This document shows, in pieces, positions 44,401 through 51,242 of a DNA stretch of 64,000 nucleotides. Below the pieces are notes generated by a model. The model was given only the letters and a program-made list of their open reading frames with translations. It searched no databases and was not told the DNA's origin. Position numbers and translations under genes: made by a program. Source of the DNA: Candidatus Dormiibacterota bacterium (GTDB lineage: Bacteria > Chloroflexota > Dormibacteria > Dormibacterales > Dormibacteraceae); NCBI GenBank assembly GCA_955652705.1, contig CATPBK010000050.1, positions 1-64,000 of the forward strand. The letters run 5' to 3'. Numbering within the stretch: position 1 is the first letter of the stretch; every line of letters begins with the position of its first letter.

Positions 44401-44528
44401 CGCGCCGCTGAGCTGTCGACGAAGAAGGTGATCGAGGAGAATAGCGCCACCGCCAGGGCCACGCCGGTCAGCGACGCCAGCGTCCGCCGAGGATTGCGGA
44501 GCAGGTCACGCAGGGCGTAGCTAAGCAT
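41457..44528 (-). CDS. Large FtsX-type ABC permease with a DUF11-like outer domain
   Basis: A 1023-residue membrane protein with an N-terminal helix at about 18-36, a long outer region, a central helical block (about 430-620) and a C-terminal FtsX block with helices ending in AARSLRRLNPVELLREE. Residues about 78-160 resemble a DUF11 repeat: GQTVTVSLTAVN, DEVPPQLAYVPGSV and LAPAGKVTVAY. MacB/FtsX permeases move or sense envelope molecules rather than passing them through a pore. The ATG at 44528 overlaps the ATPase stop by 8 nt. It is the last gene of the operon started by the lipoprotein. Confidence 0.85.
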   Translation of the reverse strand: MLSYALRDLLRNPRRTLASLTGVALAVALFSSITFFVDSSAARMTERAIAPVAIDMQAGLTSPLASPLWLTETLDGGTTLAAGQTVTVSLTAVNGSTRAMTSVVVRDEVPPQLAYVPGSVTVGGRPVPDVGGENPLAAGLGIADLAPAGKVTVAYRAKAVAAVASTQALSLHGTIASKEEPAPATANSQQPLSLDQLNRLVAKVPAVTTADRLGSLDLPAGSLRSGSAVVAQPLRVFAFDPRYLQHYPMVRLTSGAYGAGTALLSPDAARALGAGPGSAVALTLPGRTPPLALKVGGTADFSKADPLFASRSGDSQGEFVQVPNVLVVPMSVLETEILPALRVDAASSSPLLKAPPALELDLHLDRARLASDPTVAAVTTQGLKRSIERLAPGQVSVIDNLSDALNSAKGDTILAKILFLFLGLPGVLLAAYLSRYAGGLLAQAQRREQATLRARGAQPRHLLRGLAYTSASVAILGSALGLALGLLTVVLVLGMPALATASRQSFALSAGLSVLAGLVTTALALYLPGHRSLSKEAGEERRELEVSAPPAWLRLRLDLVFLAAAALVWIVTQVSGGFKPTPAEGQSVSLSFYTLLSPLLGWIGATLLAVRLTLLAGGRLGRRRRTGFGSLTLGTLGRSVERRSASLASGVIAVALAVAFGSSLALFVATYGAEKAADSRFVTGSDLRVTPSALNAQTTAFGTQLRVAGVSGVTPVAQTSNALVGTDKRALVAIDATTFDRVASLPDSFFPNRSAAAAMAALRTDPAAVLVSTEMARTFNVQPGDQVKIQLTDASGRQIPVTFHAAGVFQNFAGFPQGIDLVSNLAYYQTATGIPRVSLFFVRATDPSPTGVTRVADLLKAGPGRANPILVETTATAINRDSSTLAALNLRGLGGLEAIYTVLMSAAGIAIFVFGLLLQRRKEYVTMRALGIRMSQLRSLVLGEAAVVAVLSLVVGAGVGAAMAVMFVQILAPLFTIPPAALTVPAGELVLFATLILAGMGLSVVLAARSLRRLNPVELLREE

Positions 44529-45234
44529 CCGCCTCACTCCCTTCCAGCTCCCCGCGGGTGTCTCCCGCGAGGCGGCCGTCACGGAGGCTCACGACCCTTC
44601 CGAAACGGGCGGCCACGTCCGCGTCATGGGTGACGACGACCAGCGTTGCGCCGAGGGCCTTCTGGGCCTCGAGGAGCAGGTCCATGGCGGCCACGGAGGA
44701 CTCGGTGTCCAGCTCGCCGGTCGGCTCGTCACCGAGGATGAGGGCCGGTCGATGGGCCAGAGCACGAGCGATCCCGACCCTTTGGCGCTGGCCGCCTGAA
44801 AGCTGGTCTGGCAGCTTCTCAGAATGCTCATCGAGGCCCAGCCTTTCGATCAGGTCCTGCGCGCGGCCGTTGCCGCTCGCCTGGCCGGTCAGCGCGAGCT
44901 GGAACTCGATGTTCTCTTTCGCCGTCAGGAAGGAGAGCAGATCGTAGGACTGGAAGACAAATCCGATCGAGCTGCGTCGCAGCGCGGCGCGCTTGGCCTC
45001 GCCAAGCGCCGAAAGCTCGACCTCACCGAACCAGACCCGTCCTTCAGTTGGTCGCTCCAGGCCTCCCAGCAGGCCGAGCAGGGTCGACTTGCCGCAGCCG
45101 CTCGGCCCGACGATGGCGACACTGCTGCCGGCCTCGATGTCGAGGTCGATGCCATCGACCGCGCGCACGGAATTGCCGGCCACCCGGTACTCCTTGCTCA
45201 AGGCCTCGAGGCGCAACGCGATGCCGCCGCTCAC
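44521..45234 (-). CDS. ABC transporter ATPase (LolD/MacB type), second copy
   Basis: A 237-residue ATPase with Walker A GPSGCGKST at about 40-48, signature LSGGQRQRVGIA and Walker B LILGDEPTGELD, plus the switch His in THDADVA. It overlaps the first ATPase by 4 nt and the permease by 8 nt. Together with the first ATPase it should drive the single large permease, either as a heterodimer or alternately. Confidence 0.9.
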   Translation of the reverse strand: MSGGIALRLEALSKEYRVAGNSVRAVDGIDLDIEAGSSVAIVGPSGCGKSTLLGLLGGLERPTEGRVWFGEVELSALGEAKRAALRRSSIGFVFQSYDLLSFLTAKENIEFQLALTGQASGNGRAQDLIERLGLDEHSEKLPDQLSGGQRQRVGIARALAHRPALILGDEPTGELDTESSVAAMDLLLEAQKALGATLVVVTHDADVAARFGRVVSLRDGRLAGDTRGELEGSEADA

Positions 45235-45944
45235 GCGCTCTTCACCAGGCCGTCGACGAGCCGCAGCCGGTGGTCGGCCCGGGCGGCCAGCTCAGGGTTG
45301 TGGGTCACGAGAAGGATGGTCGTATGGCGCTGGCGCCAGATCTCGGCGAGCAGACCGATCACTTGCTCGGCGGTGGCCGAGTCGAGCTCTCCGGTCAGCT
45401 CATCGGCGAGCAGCAGATCCGGTTCGTTGGCAAGCGCCACCGCGACCGCCACCCGCTGCACCTCGCCGCCGGAGAGCTGGCGGGGCCGGTGCTGAAGCCG
45501 CTTCCCGAGCCCGACCTCGCCCAGCAGATCCTGAGCCGCCCTACCGTTCCGGCGGGGCTTCTCGGACAGCGCTTGCGCCAGCTGGACGTTCTCGAGCGCG
45601 GATAGGAAAGGGATCAGGTTGCCGCTTTGAAAGACGACGCCGATCCGCTGCGCCCGGATCCGGGCCCGCGCCGCCTCATCGAGCCGGCTCAAGTCCTGGC
45701 CCTCGAGCATCACCTGCCCAGCACTGGGCAGCGCCAGCCCCGCGATGATCGAGAGCAGGGTTGACTTGCCGCTGCCCGAGGGTCCGACCATGCTGGTGAG
45801 CAGGCCTCGAGGCAAGTCCAGGCTGGCGCCGCGCAGCGCCACCGTCTCGGTCGTGCCCTCGCGATAGATCTTGAAGACGTCCTGCAGGCGGACCAGCGGC
45901 TCCGCGGTGGAGACCGCGGCGCCCGCGCGCTCGCCTACTGCCAC
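45231..45944 (-). CDS. ABC transporter ATPase (LolD/MacB type), first copy
   Basis: A 237-residue ATPase: Walker A GPSGSGKST at about 53-61, signature LSGGEVQRVAVA and Walker B LLLADELTGELD, where DELTG replaces the usual DEPTG, and THNPELA with the switch His. GTG start overlaps the lipoprotein stop by 10 nt. The atypical Walker-B neighbour suggests that the two ATPases of this operon have diverged, as in heterodimeric exporters. Confidence 0.9.
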   Translation of the reverse strand: MAVGERAGAAVSTAEPLVRLQDVFKIYREGTTETVALRGASLDLPRGLLTSMVGPSGSGKSTLLSIIAGLALPSAGQVMLEGQDLSRLDEAARARIRAQRIGVVFQSGNLIPFLSALENVQLAQALSEKPRRNGRAAQDLLGEVGLGKRLQHRPRQLSGGEVQRVAVAVALANEPDLLLADELTGELDSATAEQVIGLLAEIWRQRHTTILLVTHNPELAARADHRLRLVDGLVKSA

Positions 45945-46531
45945 TGGAAAGTGCTCGCGATGTCGTCGGCGCCTTGCGGGTCGTAGTGGTTGGACACGAT
46001 TCCGTAAGTGATCACGGCCACCGTCGCGGCATCCTTGGGCACGTAGTAGCGGACTCCGACCAGCGTCACCGGCTTTCCGGTGACCGGGCTCGTCCCGGCG
46101 TTCCAGTTGTAAACGAACTTCTCAACCTTGTGGCCGTTGATGGTGATCGACGCCGGGCTGGAAACCAGGTGGAAGCCGGTGGTGCTGGAGGGAAGACCGG
46201 CGGCATCGTCGCGCGCGAGCGTTCGAACATCCGCCGCCTTGGTGCCCTGGACCACGGCCACCTGAAGTCGCTCGGAAGGACCGACATAAGCTGCGACGCC
46301 GTCCGCGTTTGCGGTCATGTGGCCGGGCGCGTCGATCCGGTAGTGGTAGCGCGAATCGACGTAGGCGACGGCTGGGGCCTCGCCGTTGTTGGCCTCGGCG
46401 CCGGTGGTGGTGCCGCCTGTCCCCGCGCCGGGCGTTGAGGTCCCGCCAAGAGAACCGCACGCGGCCGATCCGATCACCATGACGCTCGCCAGCCCGACCA
46501 GAATCAATTCCCGCCTCTTGTCTTGGAACAC
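45935..46531 (-). CDS. Lipoprotein of the two-component-controlled ABC operon
   Basis: A 198-residue lipoprotein: basic N-terminus, signal helix and lipobox SAACG (Cys about 25), a Thr/Gly-rich linker and a compact beta-rich domain (about 55-198) with YVDSRYHYRIDAPG and ITINGHKVEKF. Not a recognised family beyond a generic lipoprotein. It is probably the outer partner or substrate sensor of the ABC complex. GTG start; the response-regulator box lies 21-42 bp upstream and a -10-like CAGAGT ends 8 nt before the start. Confidence 0.75.
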   Translation of the reverse strand: MFQDKRRELILVGLASVMVIGSAACGSLGGTSTPGAGTGGTTTGAEANNGEAPAVAYVDSRYHYRIDAPGHMTANADGVAAYVGPSERLQVAVVQGTKAADVRTLARDDAAGLPSSTTGFHLVSSPASITINGHKVEKFVYNWNAGTSPVTGKPVTLVGVRYYVPKDAATVAVITYGIVSNHYDPQGADDIASTFQWQ

Positions 46532-46551
46532 GAGGTCCCACTCTGGCCGAT

Positions 46552-46573
46552 CTTTCTAACGGCCACCTAAAGC
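46552..46573 (-). promoter_or_regulatory. Predicted response-regulator box upstream of the ABC operon
   Basis: Read on the minus strand: CTTTAGG, 4 nt, CGTTAGA, AAG; two 7-bp direct repeats with an 11-bp period, typical of OmpR-family regulators. 18 of 22 bases match the box at 48726-48747. Six nt separate it from CAGAGT. Confidence 0.65.
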
Positions 46574-46620
46574 CAATACCCGACGTGCCTCAACGAGCCG
46601 AGTCCTGGCGTCAATGTGCC

Positions 46621-48033
46621 TCAGGTTCGCGGGGTGGGCGTCTTCGGAAGGTGAAGGAGGAAGATCGCTCCTGACTTGCCGTCCGGGAGCAGCTCGAGGG
46701 TGCCGCCGTGCGCTCGGGCGATCGCGGCGCTCAGCGCCAGCCCCAGCCCGGCCCCGCCACCGGCGGGGGTTCGCGCCGCATCCAGCCTGGCGAAGCGCGA
46801 GAAGAGCCGGTCGCGATGTTCGGCCGGAACGCCGGGACCCTGGTCCGCCACCTCCAGCTGCCAGCCCCCGCCGGCCGGAGAGCCGCGCAGGACGACGCGC
46901 GTCCCCTTCGGCGCATGCCGCACGGCGTTATCCAGCAGGTTGTCGAGAACCCGGCGGATCAGGCGTGGATCGGCCCGCATGCGGCCGGAAGGCGGCGCAG
47001 AGACCTCGATCCGCACGCCCTGCTGTCCGGCCACCGTCCCCCAACGGGCTCCGACCTCGTGGAGGAAGTCAGCCACATCGATGTCCTCGGTCTCGGGCAC
47101 CAGGGCACCGGCGTCGGCCCGGGCCAGGATCAGCAGGTGGTCCGCGAGCCGGCTCAGGTGGTCGACCTCGCCGTGCAGCGCGGTCAGCACGCGCTTGTAC
47201 TCTTCGCGGCTGCGGTCACGGGTGAGAGCTCCTTCGAGCTCGCTTCGCATCAGCGCCAGCGGCGCTCTCAACTCATGCGACGCGTCGGAGGTGAACCGGC
47301 GGAGACTCTCGAACGAGGCGTCGAGCCTCGCCAGCATGGAGTTGAAGGTGTCCACCAACTCCTGCAGCTCATCGGGGGGAACTTTGACCTCGACCCGCCG
47401 GTGAAGGTCGCGCTCGCTGATGGACCGCGCCAGGCCGGCGATCGTGCGCACGGGCCGGAGCACCCGGCCGGCTAGCCAGTAGGCGAGGCTCCCGCCCACC
47501 ACCAGCAGGATGGCCGACAGGACCAGCAGGAGGAGCAGCGTTCGCTGCTGGGTGTTGCGCATCTCCTGGACCGACCGGCTGACAACCAGAACGGCGGGCG
47601 GACCCGAGGTGGTGGTCAGCGGCACGGCGTAGGCGCGCCTCGGGACCCCGCGGCTGTCCATCAGGTCGGCCCAGACCGGCCCCTTCGCGGCCTGGGAGCG
47701 ACGCGCAAGGCCGTCCAGGGTTGCGACCGGGAGAGGCTGGGCTTGAGTCTGTGCAAGCACGCCGCCGCTTGACACGACCGCGGCGTCCACGGCGATGCCG
47801 GCCTGAGTCTCGCCGGGGATGTCGGACGCGTCCAGCGTGAGCCGGCCGTTCACATCCTCGAGCGTTGATGAGAGGACGCGAGACTGCGTGATCAGCACCG
47901 AATCCGATTGGTTGCTCTCGGCGAGTGACAGGGAGCCGAGCACGGCGCCGTTCGCAATCACAAGCGCCACTGCCAGGATCGCCACGGAGAAGGCGACCAG
48001 GCGGCCTCGGGTGGTTCCGAGGAAGCGCGTCAT
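46621..48033 (-). CDS. Sensor histidine kinase
   Basis: A 470-residue membrane kinase: helix at about 11-31, outer sensor region about 32-163, helix at about 164-188, HAMP about 190-240, HisKA with phospho-acceptor His253 in SDASHELRAPLA, and an ATPase domain with N-box DNLLDNAVRHA, DQGPGVP and GAGLGLAL. It phosphorylates the OmpR-type regulator encoded directly upstream, with which it overlaps by 4 nt (ATGA). The sensed signal probably relates to the envelope since the ABC operon follows immediately downstream on the same strand. Confidence 0.92.
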   Translation of the reverse strand: MTRFLGTTRGRLVAFSVAILAVALVIANGAVLGSLSLAESNQSDSVLITQSRVLSSTLEDVNGRLTLDASDIPGETQAGIAVDAAVVSSGGVLAQTQAQPLPVATLDGLARRSQAAKGPVWADLMDSRGVPRRAYAVPLTTTSGPPAVLVVSRSVQEMRNTQQRTLLLLLVLSAILLVVGGSLAYWLAGRVLRPVRTIAGLARSISERDLHRRVEVKVPPDELQELVDTFNSMLARLDASFESLRRFTSDASHELRAPLALMRSELEGALTRDRSREEYKRVLTALHGEVDHLSRLADHLLILARADAGALVPETEDIDVADFLHEVGARWGTVAGQQGVRIEVSAPPSGRMRADPRLIRRVLDNLLDNAVRHAPKGTRVVLRGSPAGGGWQLEVADQGPGVPAEHRDRLFSRFARLDAARTPAGGGAGLGLALSAAIARAHGGTLELLPDGKSGAIFLLHLPKTPTPRT

Positions 48034-48707
48034 CCCCGTACGGCGCTGTACCGGTAACCGGAGCCGCGCACAGTTACAAAGGGATCGCCCGCGCCCGCCT
48101 GGATCAGCTTGCTGCGCAGCCGGCCGATGTAGACCTCGATCAGGTTCCGGCCGCCGTCGAACTCGTAGTCCCAGACGTGCTCGAGGATCTGGCCCCGGGT
48201 CAACAACCGTCCCTGGTTCAGCAGGAAGTACTCGAGAATGGCGAACTCCTTAGAGGTCAGCTCCACGGGCTTGCCGTCCACAGTCATGGAATGGGCCGCA
48301 GTGTCGAGCACCACCTTTCCGGCTCGCAGGTCGGACTTGCGGTTCGGCACGTGCCGGCGCGTGAGCGCGCGCAGCCGCGCCACCACTTCTCGAAGCGCGA
48401 ACGGTTTCACGAGGTAGTCGTCCGCGCCCGCTTCCAATCCGGCAACCCGATCGTCGACCGAGTCGCGCGCCGTCAGCATCAGGATCGGGCTCTCGATGCG
48501 CTGGTCACGCAGCCGCCGCGTCACCTGAAAGCCGTCCAGCACGGGAAGCATCACGTCGAGGACGATCGCGTCGTATGGCGTGGTCAGGCCCGCCGCTACC
48601 GCCTCCTCACCGTCGTGGACCACGTCCACGGCCATTCGCGCTTCCATCAGCGACCGGCGGAGGCTCGCCGCGAGCCGATGGTCATCCTCCACGATCAGGA
48701 TTCGCAT
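48030..48707 (-). CDS. OmpR/PhoB-family response regulator
   Basis: A 225-residue regulator: receiver domain with Asp8/Asp9 in VEDD, phospho-acceptor Asp51 in IVLDVMLP, Thr and Lys switch residues in LTARD and LVKPF, and a winged-helix domain with the recognition helix in NLIEVYIGRLRSKL. It is expected to bind tandem direct repeats; such a box lies 19-40 bp upstream of its own start and another precedes the ABC operon. ATG at 48707, with CATGCT ending 6 nt upstream, so the message is probably leaderless and autoregulated. Confidence 0.93.
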   Translation of the reverse strand: MRILIVEDDHRLAASLRRSLMEARMAVDVVHDGEEAVAAGLTTPYDAIVLDVMLPVLDGFQVTRRLRDQRIESPILMLTARDSVDDRVAGLEAGADDYLVKPFALREVVARLRALTRRHVPNRKSDLRAGKVVLDTAAHSMTVDGKPVELTSKEFAILEYFLLNQGRLLTRGQILEHVWDYEFDGGRNLIEVYIGRLRSKLIQAGAGDPFVTVRGSGYRYSAVRG

Positions 48708-48725
48708 GGCCGCAGCATGCCCTTT

Positions 48726-48747
48726 CTTTCTAAAGGACCTCTAAAGC
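48726..48747 (-). promoter_or_regulatory. Predicted response-regulator box upstream of the regulator gene
   Basis: Read on the minus strand: CTTTAGA, 4 nt, CTTTAGA, AAG; perfect 7-bp direct repeats with an 11-bp period. Six nt separate it from the -10-like CATGCT, the same layout as the ABC box. Confidence 0.7.
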
Positions 48748-48839
48748 AACTCGGCGTGGTTTCAGAGGGTTCTCAGCGCCACCCTGCCGGAGATGCGAGA
48801 GTCGCGAAAGGGATTACGCGTCCGTGCCCCTGAGTTCTA

Positions 48840-49181
48840 GTGCGCGTGGGGTTAGGTGAACTCATCCAGGAGACGGTCACATCCTGGCCGGGAGTGGAGG
48901 CTGTGACGCACCGGTTTGGTGGCACCGAATACCTTTACGGGCGCAAGGAGATGGGCCATGTCCACGGGGACCGCCTTGCCGACCTGCCTCTACCTCGCAA
49001 GCTACGGGACGAGCTGATTGCAGCCGGCCGCGTGCAGCCTCACCACGTCCTGCCTCAAAGCGGCTGGGTGAGCTGCTGGATGGATGGGCCGGAGGACGCG
49101 GCTCGGGTGATCGAGCTCCTCAGGATGCAATACGACCGCTATGCGGCTGCCGCGGCGGCGCCTTCAGTCTCGGTCGAATGA
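48840..49181 (+). CDS. DUF5519 (luciferase-like domain) protein
   Basis: A 113-residue protein with the conserved pieces EMGHVHGDRLADLPLP, RDELIAAGRVQPHHVLP and SGWVSCWM that mark the family often labelled luciferase domain or DUF5519, small proteins of unknown function. GTG start at 48840 (or GTG 48846). Divergent from the two-component system; 132 bp separate them. Not obviously linked to its neighbours. Confidence 0.75.
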   Translation: MRVGLGELIQETVTSWPGVEAVTHRFGGTEYLYGRKEMGHVHGDRLADLPLPRKLRDELIAAGRVQPHHVLPQSGWVSCWMDGPEDAARVIELLRMQYDRYAAAAAAPSVSVE

Positions 49182-49281
49182 GCCTGCGAGGCGCGGCGCA
49201 GTCGACTTAGTCGGGCCGCCTTGGTGGGCGTGCGCCCAGTTTCGTCGCCTCGTCAGATCCCCCGGTAAGCAAGATCGAACT

Positions 49282-49344
49282 TTCGTGCGCCTCTCACGAT
49301 GACTCTGACCGTCGCCGCGGCGCACGCTCCTCCAATGGTTGCTT
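49282..49344 (+). repeat. Dispersed ~63-bp repeat, copy 1
   Basis: A 20-bp block around TCTCACGATGAC, a variable 13-bp stretch, then GCGGCGCACGCT, then GTTGCTT. A matching copy is at 55753-55814. The ATG in the block begins the small Cys-rich gene. Confidence 0.65.
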
Positions 49345-49553
49345 TCTGCGCCTCTTGTGCTTGTGAAACCGTCGGCGGAGCCGTCTTGCGAGGTGGTTGG
49401 CTGTTCTGCAGCATCGAGTGTGCGCGCGAACCGGGCGCTTCCAGTTCGGCCTGGCAAGGGCGCCTTCACAGCCGCGGCGAGGAGCAGGTCCTCGAGATGG
49501 CCAGGCAGTCGGTCTCCTCTCCGGATTACCTCCCAGGTCGCGGCTCGAGCTAA
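49299..49553 (+). CDS. Small Cys-rich zinc-finger-like protein
   Basis: An 84-residue frame with FCASCAC at about 16-22 and FCSIEC at about 36-41, i.e. a Cx2C-x16-Cx3C arrangement resembling TRASH/MYM-type zinc fingers. The rest is low-complexity. There is no Shine-Dalgarno sequence. A decayed paralogue lies at about 55770. Function unknown; reality moderately supported by the finger and by the conserved start region. Confidence 0.5.
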   Translation: MTLTVAAAHAPPMVAFCASCACETVGGAVLRGGWLFCSIECAREPGASSSAWQGRLHSRGEEQVLEMARQSVSSPDYLPGRGSS

Positions 49554-49624
49554 AAGGGAAGGCACACGCAAGGTCTCACTCGCGCACGATACCCCCATGC
49601 ATGATATAACTCTTATCAACTCTC

Positions 49625-50311
49625 ATGACAGCGGGCCTTCACGGCAGGCTCCTCGCGTCTCTATTCCTGATGCTGGGGTCGCTGGCCTTCCCGCTGGACG
49701 ATTACACGCTGCCGCAAACGTCGCCGGTTCCGCTGCCGGTTCCGACCCCGGCGTTGTCGGATTCCCTGCCATCTCCCACGCCGGCCATCTCTATCTCTCC
49801 GCTGCCGCTGCCGGTGCCGCTGCCGGTGCCGCTGCCGGCTCCGACCCCGGCGTTGCCGGATTCCCTGCCGTCTCCCACGCCGGTCATCCCTGACTCTCCG
49901 CTGCCGGTGCCGCTACCGGCGGTTTCACCAGCCGGTCTCGCCTCGCTCGATCAGCTGCCGGCGCCGACCTCGGCCGGGATCCCGGCCGGACCGCCCGGCC
50001 AGGACGCTCGAGCAGGTTCAGCCAGCCCCACGGCGGCAACCGCCGGCACCACCAGCACGACGACTGGTCCCGCCGGCGGCGGTTCCGATGCGAAGGTGGT
50101 GGCTGCTGATTCCAGCCCACGCCCGGTGGCCTGCCCGGCTTTGGGTGCGCCCCCGCCCGGCAGCAACTGCCCTCTATTCGCCATTCCTGGGTTGGCCACA
50201 ACGGGGACCAACCTGCTGCTCGAGCTGGCGGCCGGGCTGCTGCTGGTCTTGATCGGATGGTCCAGCCTCTCGGCTCGGAGGCGGCGGGCGCGGGCGCGGC
50301 CCCCGCGGTAG
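49625..50311 (+). CDS. Pro-rich cell-surface protein with LAxTG sorting signal
   Basis: A 228-residue exported protein: signal helix at about 6-22, then Pro/Leu/Val-rich repeats (about 30-110), a Ser/Thr/Gly linker, a CPALGAPPPGSNCP pair of Cys, and the C-terminal sorting layout LATTG (190-194), membrane helix and RRRRARAR. LAxTG is the motif of class E sortases in high-GC bacteria; no sortase gene is in the window. The AT-rich 5' region holds TATAAC at 49605 and TTATCA 6 nt before the ATG. Probably a wall-linked stalk; no enzymatic domain. Confidence 0.7.
   Translation: MTAGLHGRLLASLFLMLGSLAFPLDDYTLPQTSPVPLPVPTPALSDSLPSPTPAISISPLPLPVPLPVPLPAPTPALPDSLPSPTPVIPDSPLPVPLPAVSPAGLASLDQLPAPTSAGIPAGPPGQDARAGSASPTAATAGTTSTTTGPAGGGSDAKVVAADSSPRPVACPALGAPPPGSNCPLFAIPGLATTGTNLLLELAAGLLLVLIGWSSLSARRRRARARPPR
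49742..49889 (+). repeat. Direct repeat inside the Pro-rich surface gene
   Basis: A ~49-bp unit at 49742-49790 recurs at 49841-49889 with only a few changes (ACCCCGGCGTTG...TCCCTGCC...TCCCACGCCGG), 99 bp apart, with CTGCCGGT runs between. Recent internal duplication is likely. Confidence 0.8.
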
Positions 50312-50313
50312 CG

Positions 50314-51189
50314 TCAGGCGCCCTGCAGTCGCCCGGTTTGGATCGCCGATAGCCCCAGCGCCTGATCCTCGACCCCGCTCGCCTCGGAGCCGAGAACCCC
50401 CACCTCGGCGACCAGGTTGCCGAGCTTGAAGGCCAGCCTCACGGTCTTCATCCCCGGACGGTTCGGAGCCGGCTCCACCCACCCCGTGGACTCGTCGCCA
50501 AGGCTGAACGGGACCCGGCCGGCATTCTGACCCGCCGCGACCTGCTGATCGAATCCGACCTTGGCCTCGGCTGGGCTGGGGTAGACGAGAACCAGGGACT
50601 CGGCGACTTGAAAGTCGACACCACCAGGGGTTCCGCGCTGGAAGACCGCGTCCCAGCTGGGAACCGGCTGGCCCGGGCCGGCGGTCGCGGCCGGGCCCGC
50701 CCGCAGCACTGAATAGCCTGCCGGGAGGTCGTCAAGCCGGAGGGTCAGCTGCGCCGGGTCCAGGGCCGCCGGGTGTACAGGAGCCGGCGCCGGCGAGGTC
50801 GTGTGCGCGGGCGAAGCCCTGGCTGCGAATCGATGCGAAAGCGCTGGCGGAGCCAGGATCAGCGCGGCGACGACGCCAACAATCGCCACCCCCGTCATGG
50901 TCACCGCCAGCCTTCTCCGCGCCGGCCTTGTCTGCGGTTTGCCTGTCGCCAGCTCGGTCGCGGCCTGCCGCACCGCCTGGTAGTGGGCAGGCGCCTCGTC
51001 CAGTGCGTTGCGGCGGGGGTTCCAGTACTCCGAGAGCCTGTGATAAGCCTGCTCGACCTCTTCGAGGCTGGCATCGCGTGGCAGCTCAAGCACTTCGTAG
51101 GCATCGTCAGAAGGCCGCGACAGGGCTGCCAGGAAGGGCAGCTTCATTCGAATAGCAAAAACGATCGGCGGAGAAGCATTGGCAGCCAT
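50314..51189 (-). CDS. Membrane protein with a degenerate J-like N-terminal domain
   Basis: A 291-residue protein. Residues about 28-80 look like a J domain (DDAYEVLELPRDASLEEVEQAY) but the HPD tripeptide is replaced (WNPRRN). A membrane helix spans about 94-116, followed by an Ala/Pro linker and an outer domain (about 140-291) with LRLDDLPAGYSV and a GFDQQVAAGQ stretch that occurs in other extracytoplasmic proteins of unknown function. Lacking HPD, it should not stimulate DnaK and may instead bind a partner. It converges on the LAxTG gene with 2 nt between stops. Confidence 0.65.
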   Translation of the reverse strand: MAANASPPIVFAIRMKLPFLAALSRPSDDAYEVLELPRDASLEEVEQAYHRLSEYWNPRRNALDEAPAHYQAVRQAATELATGKPQTRPARRRLAVTMTGVAIVGVVAALILAPPALSHRFAARASPAHTTSPAPAPVHPAALDPAQLTLRLDDLPAGYSVLRAGPAATAGPGQPVPSWDAVFQRGTPGGVDFQVAESLVLVYPSPAEAKVGFDQQVAAGQNAGRVPFSLGDESTGWVEPAPNRPGMKTVRLAFKLGNLVAEVGVLGSEASGVEDQALGLSAIQTGRLQGA

Positions 51190-51242
51190 GTTAGGCCGCT
51201 GGCCAACTCGACGAATCGCGCGGCCTTGACTCGTCGCCGGGA

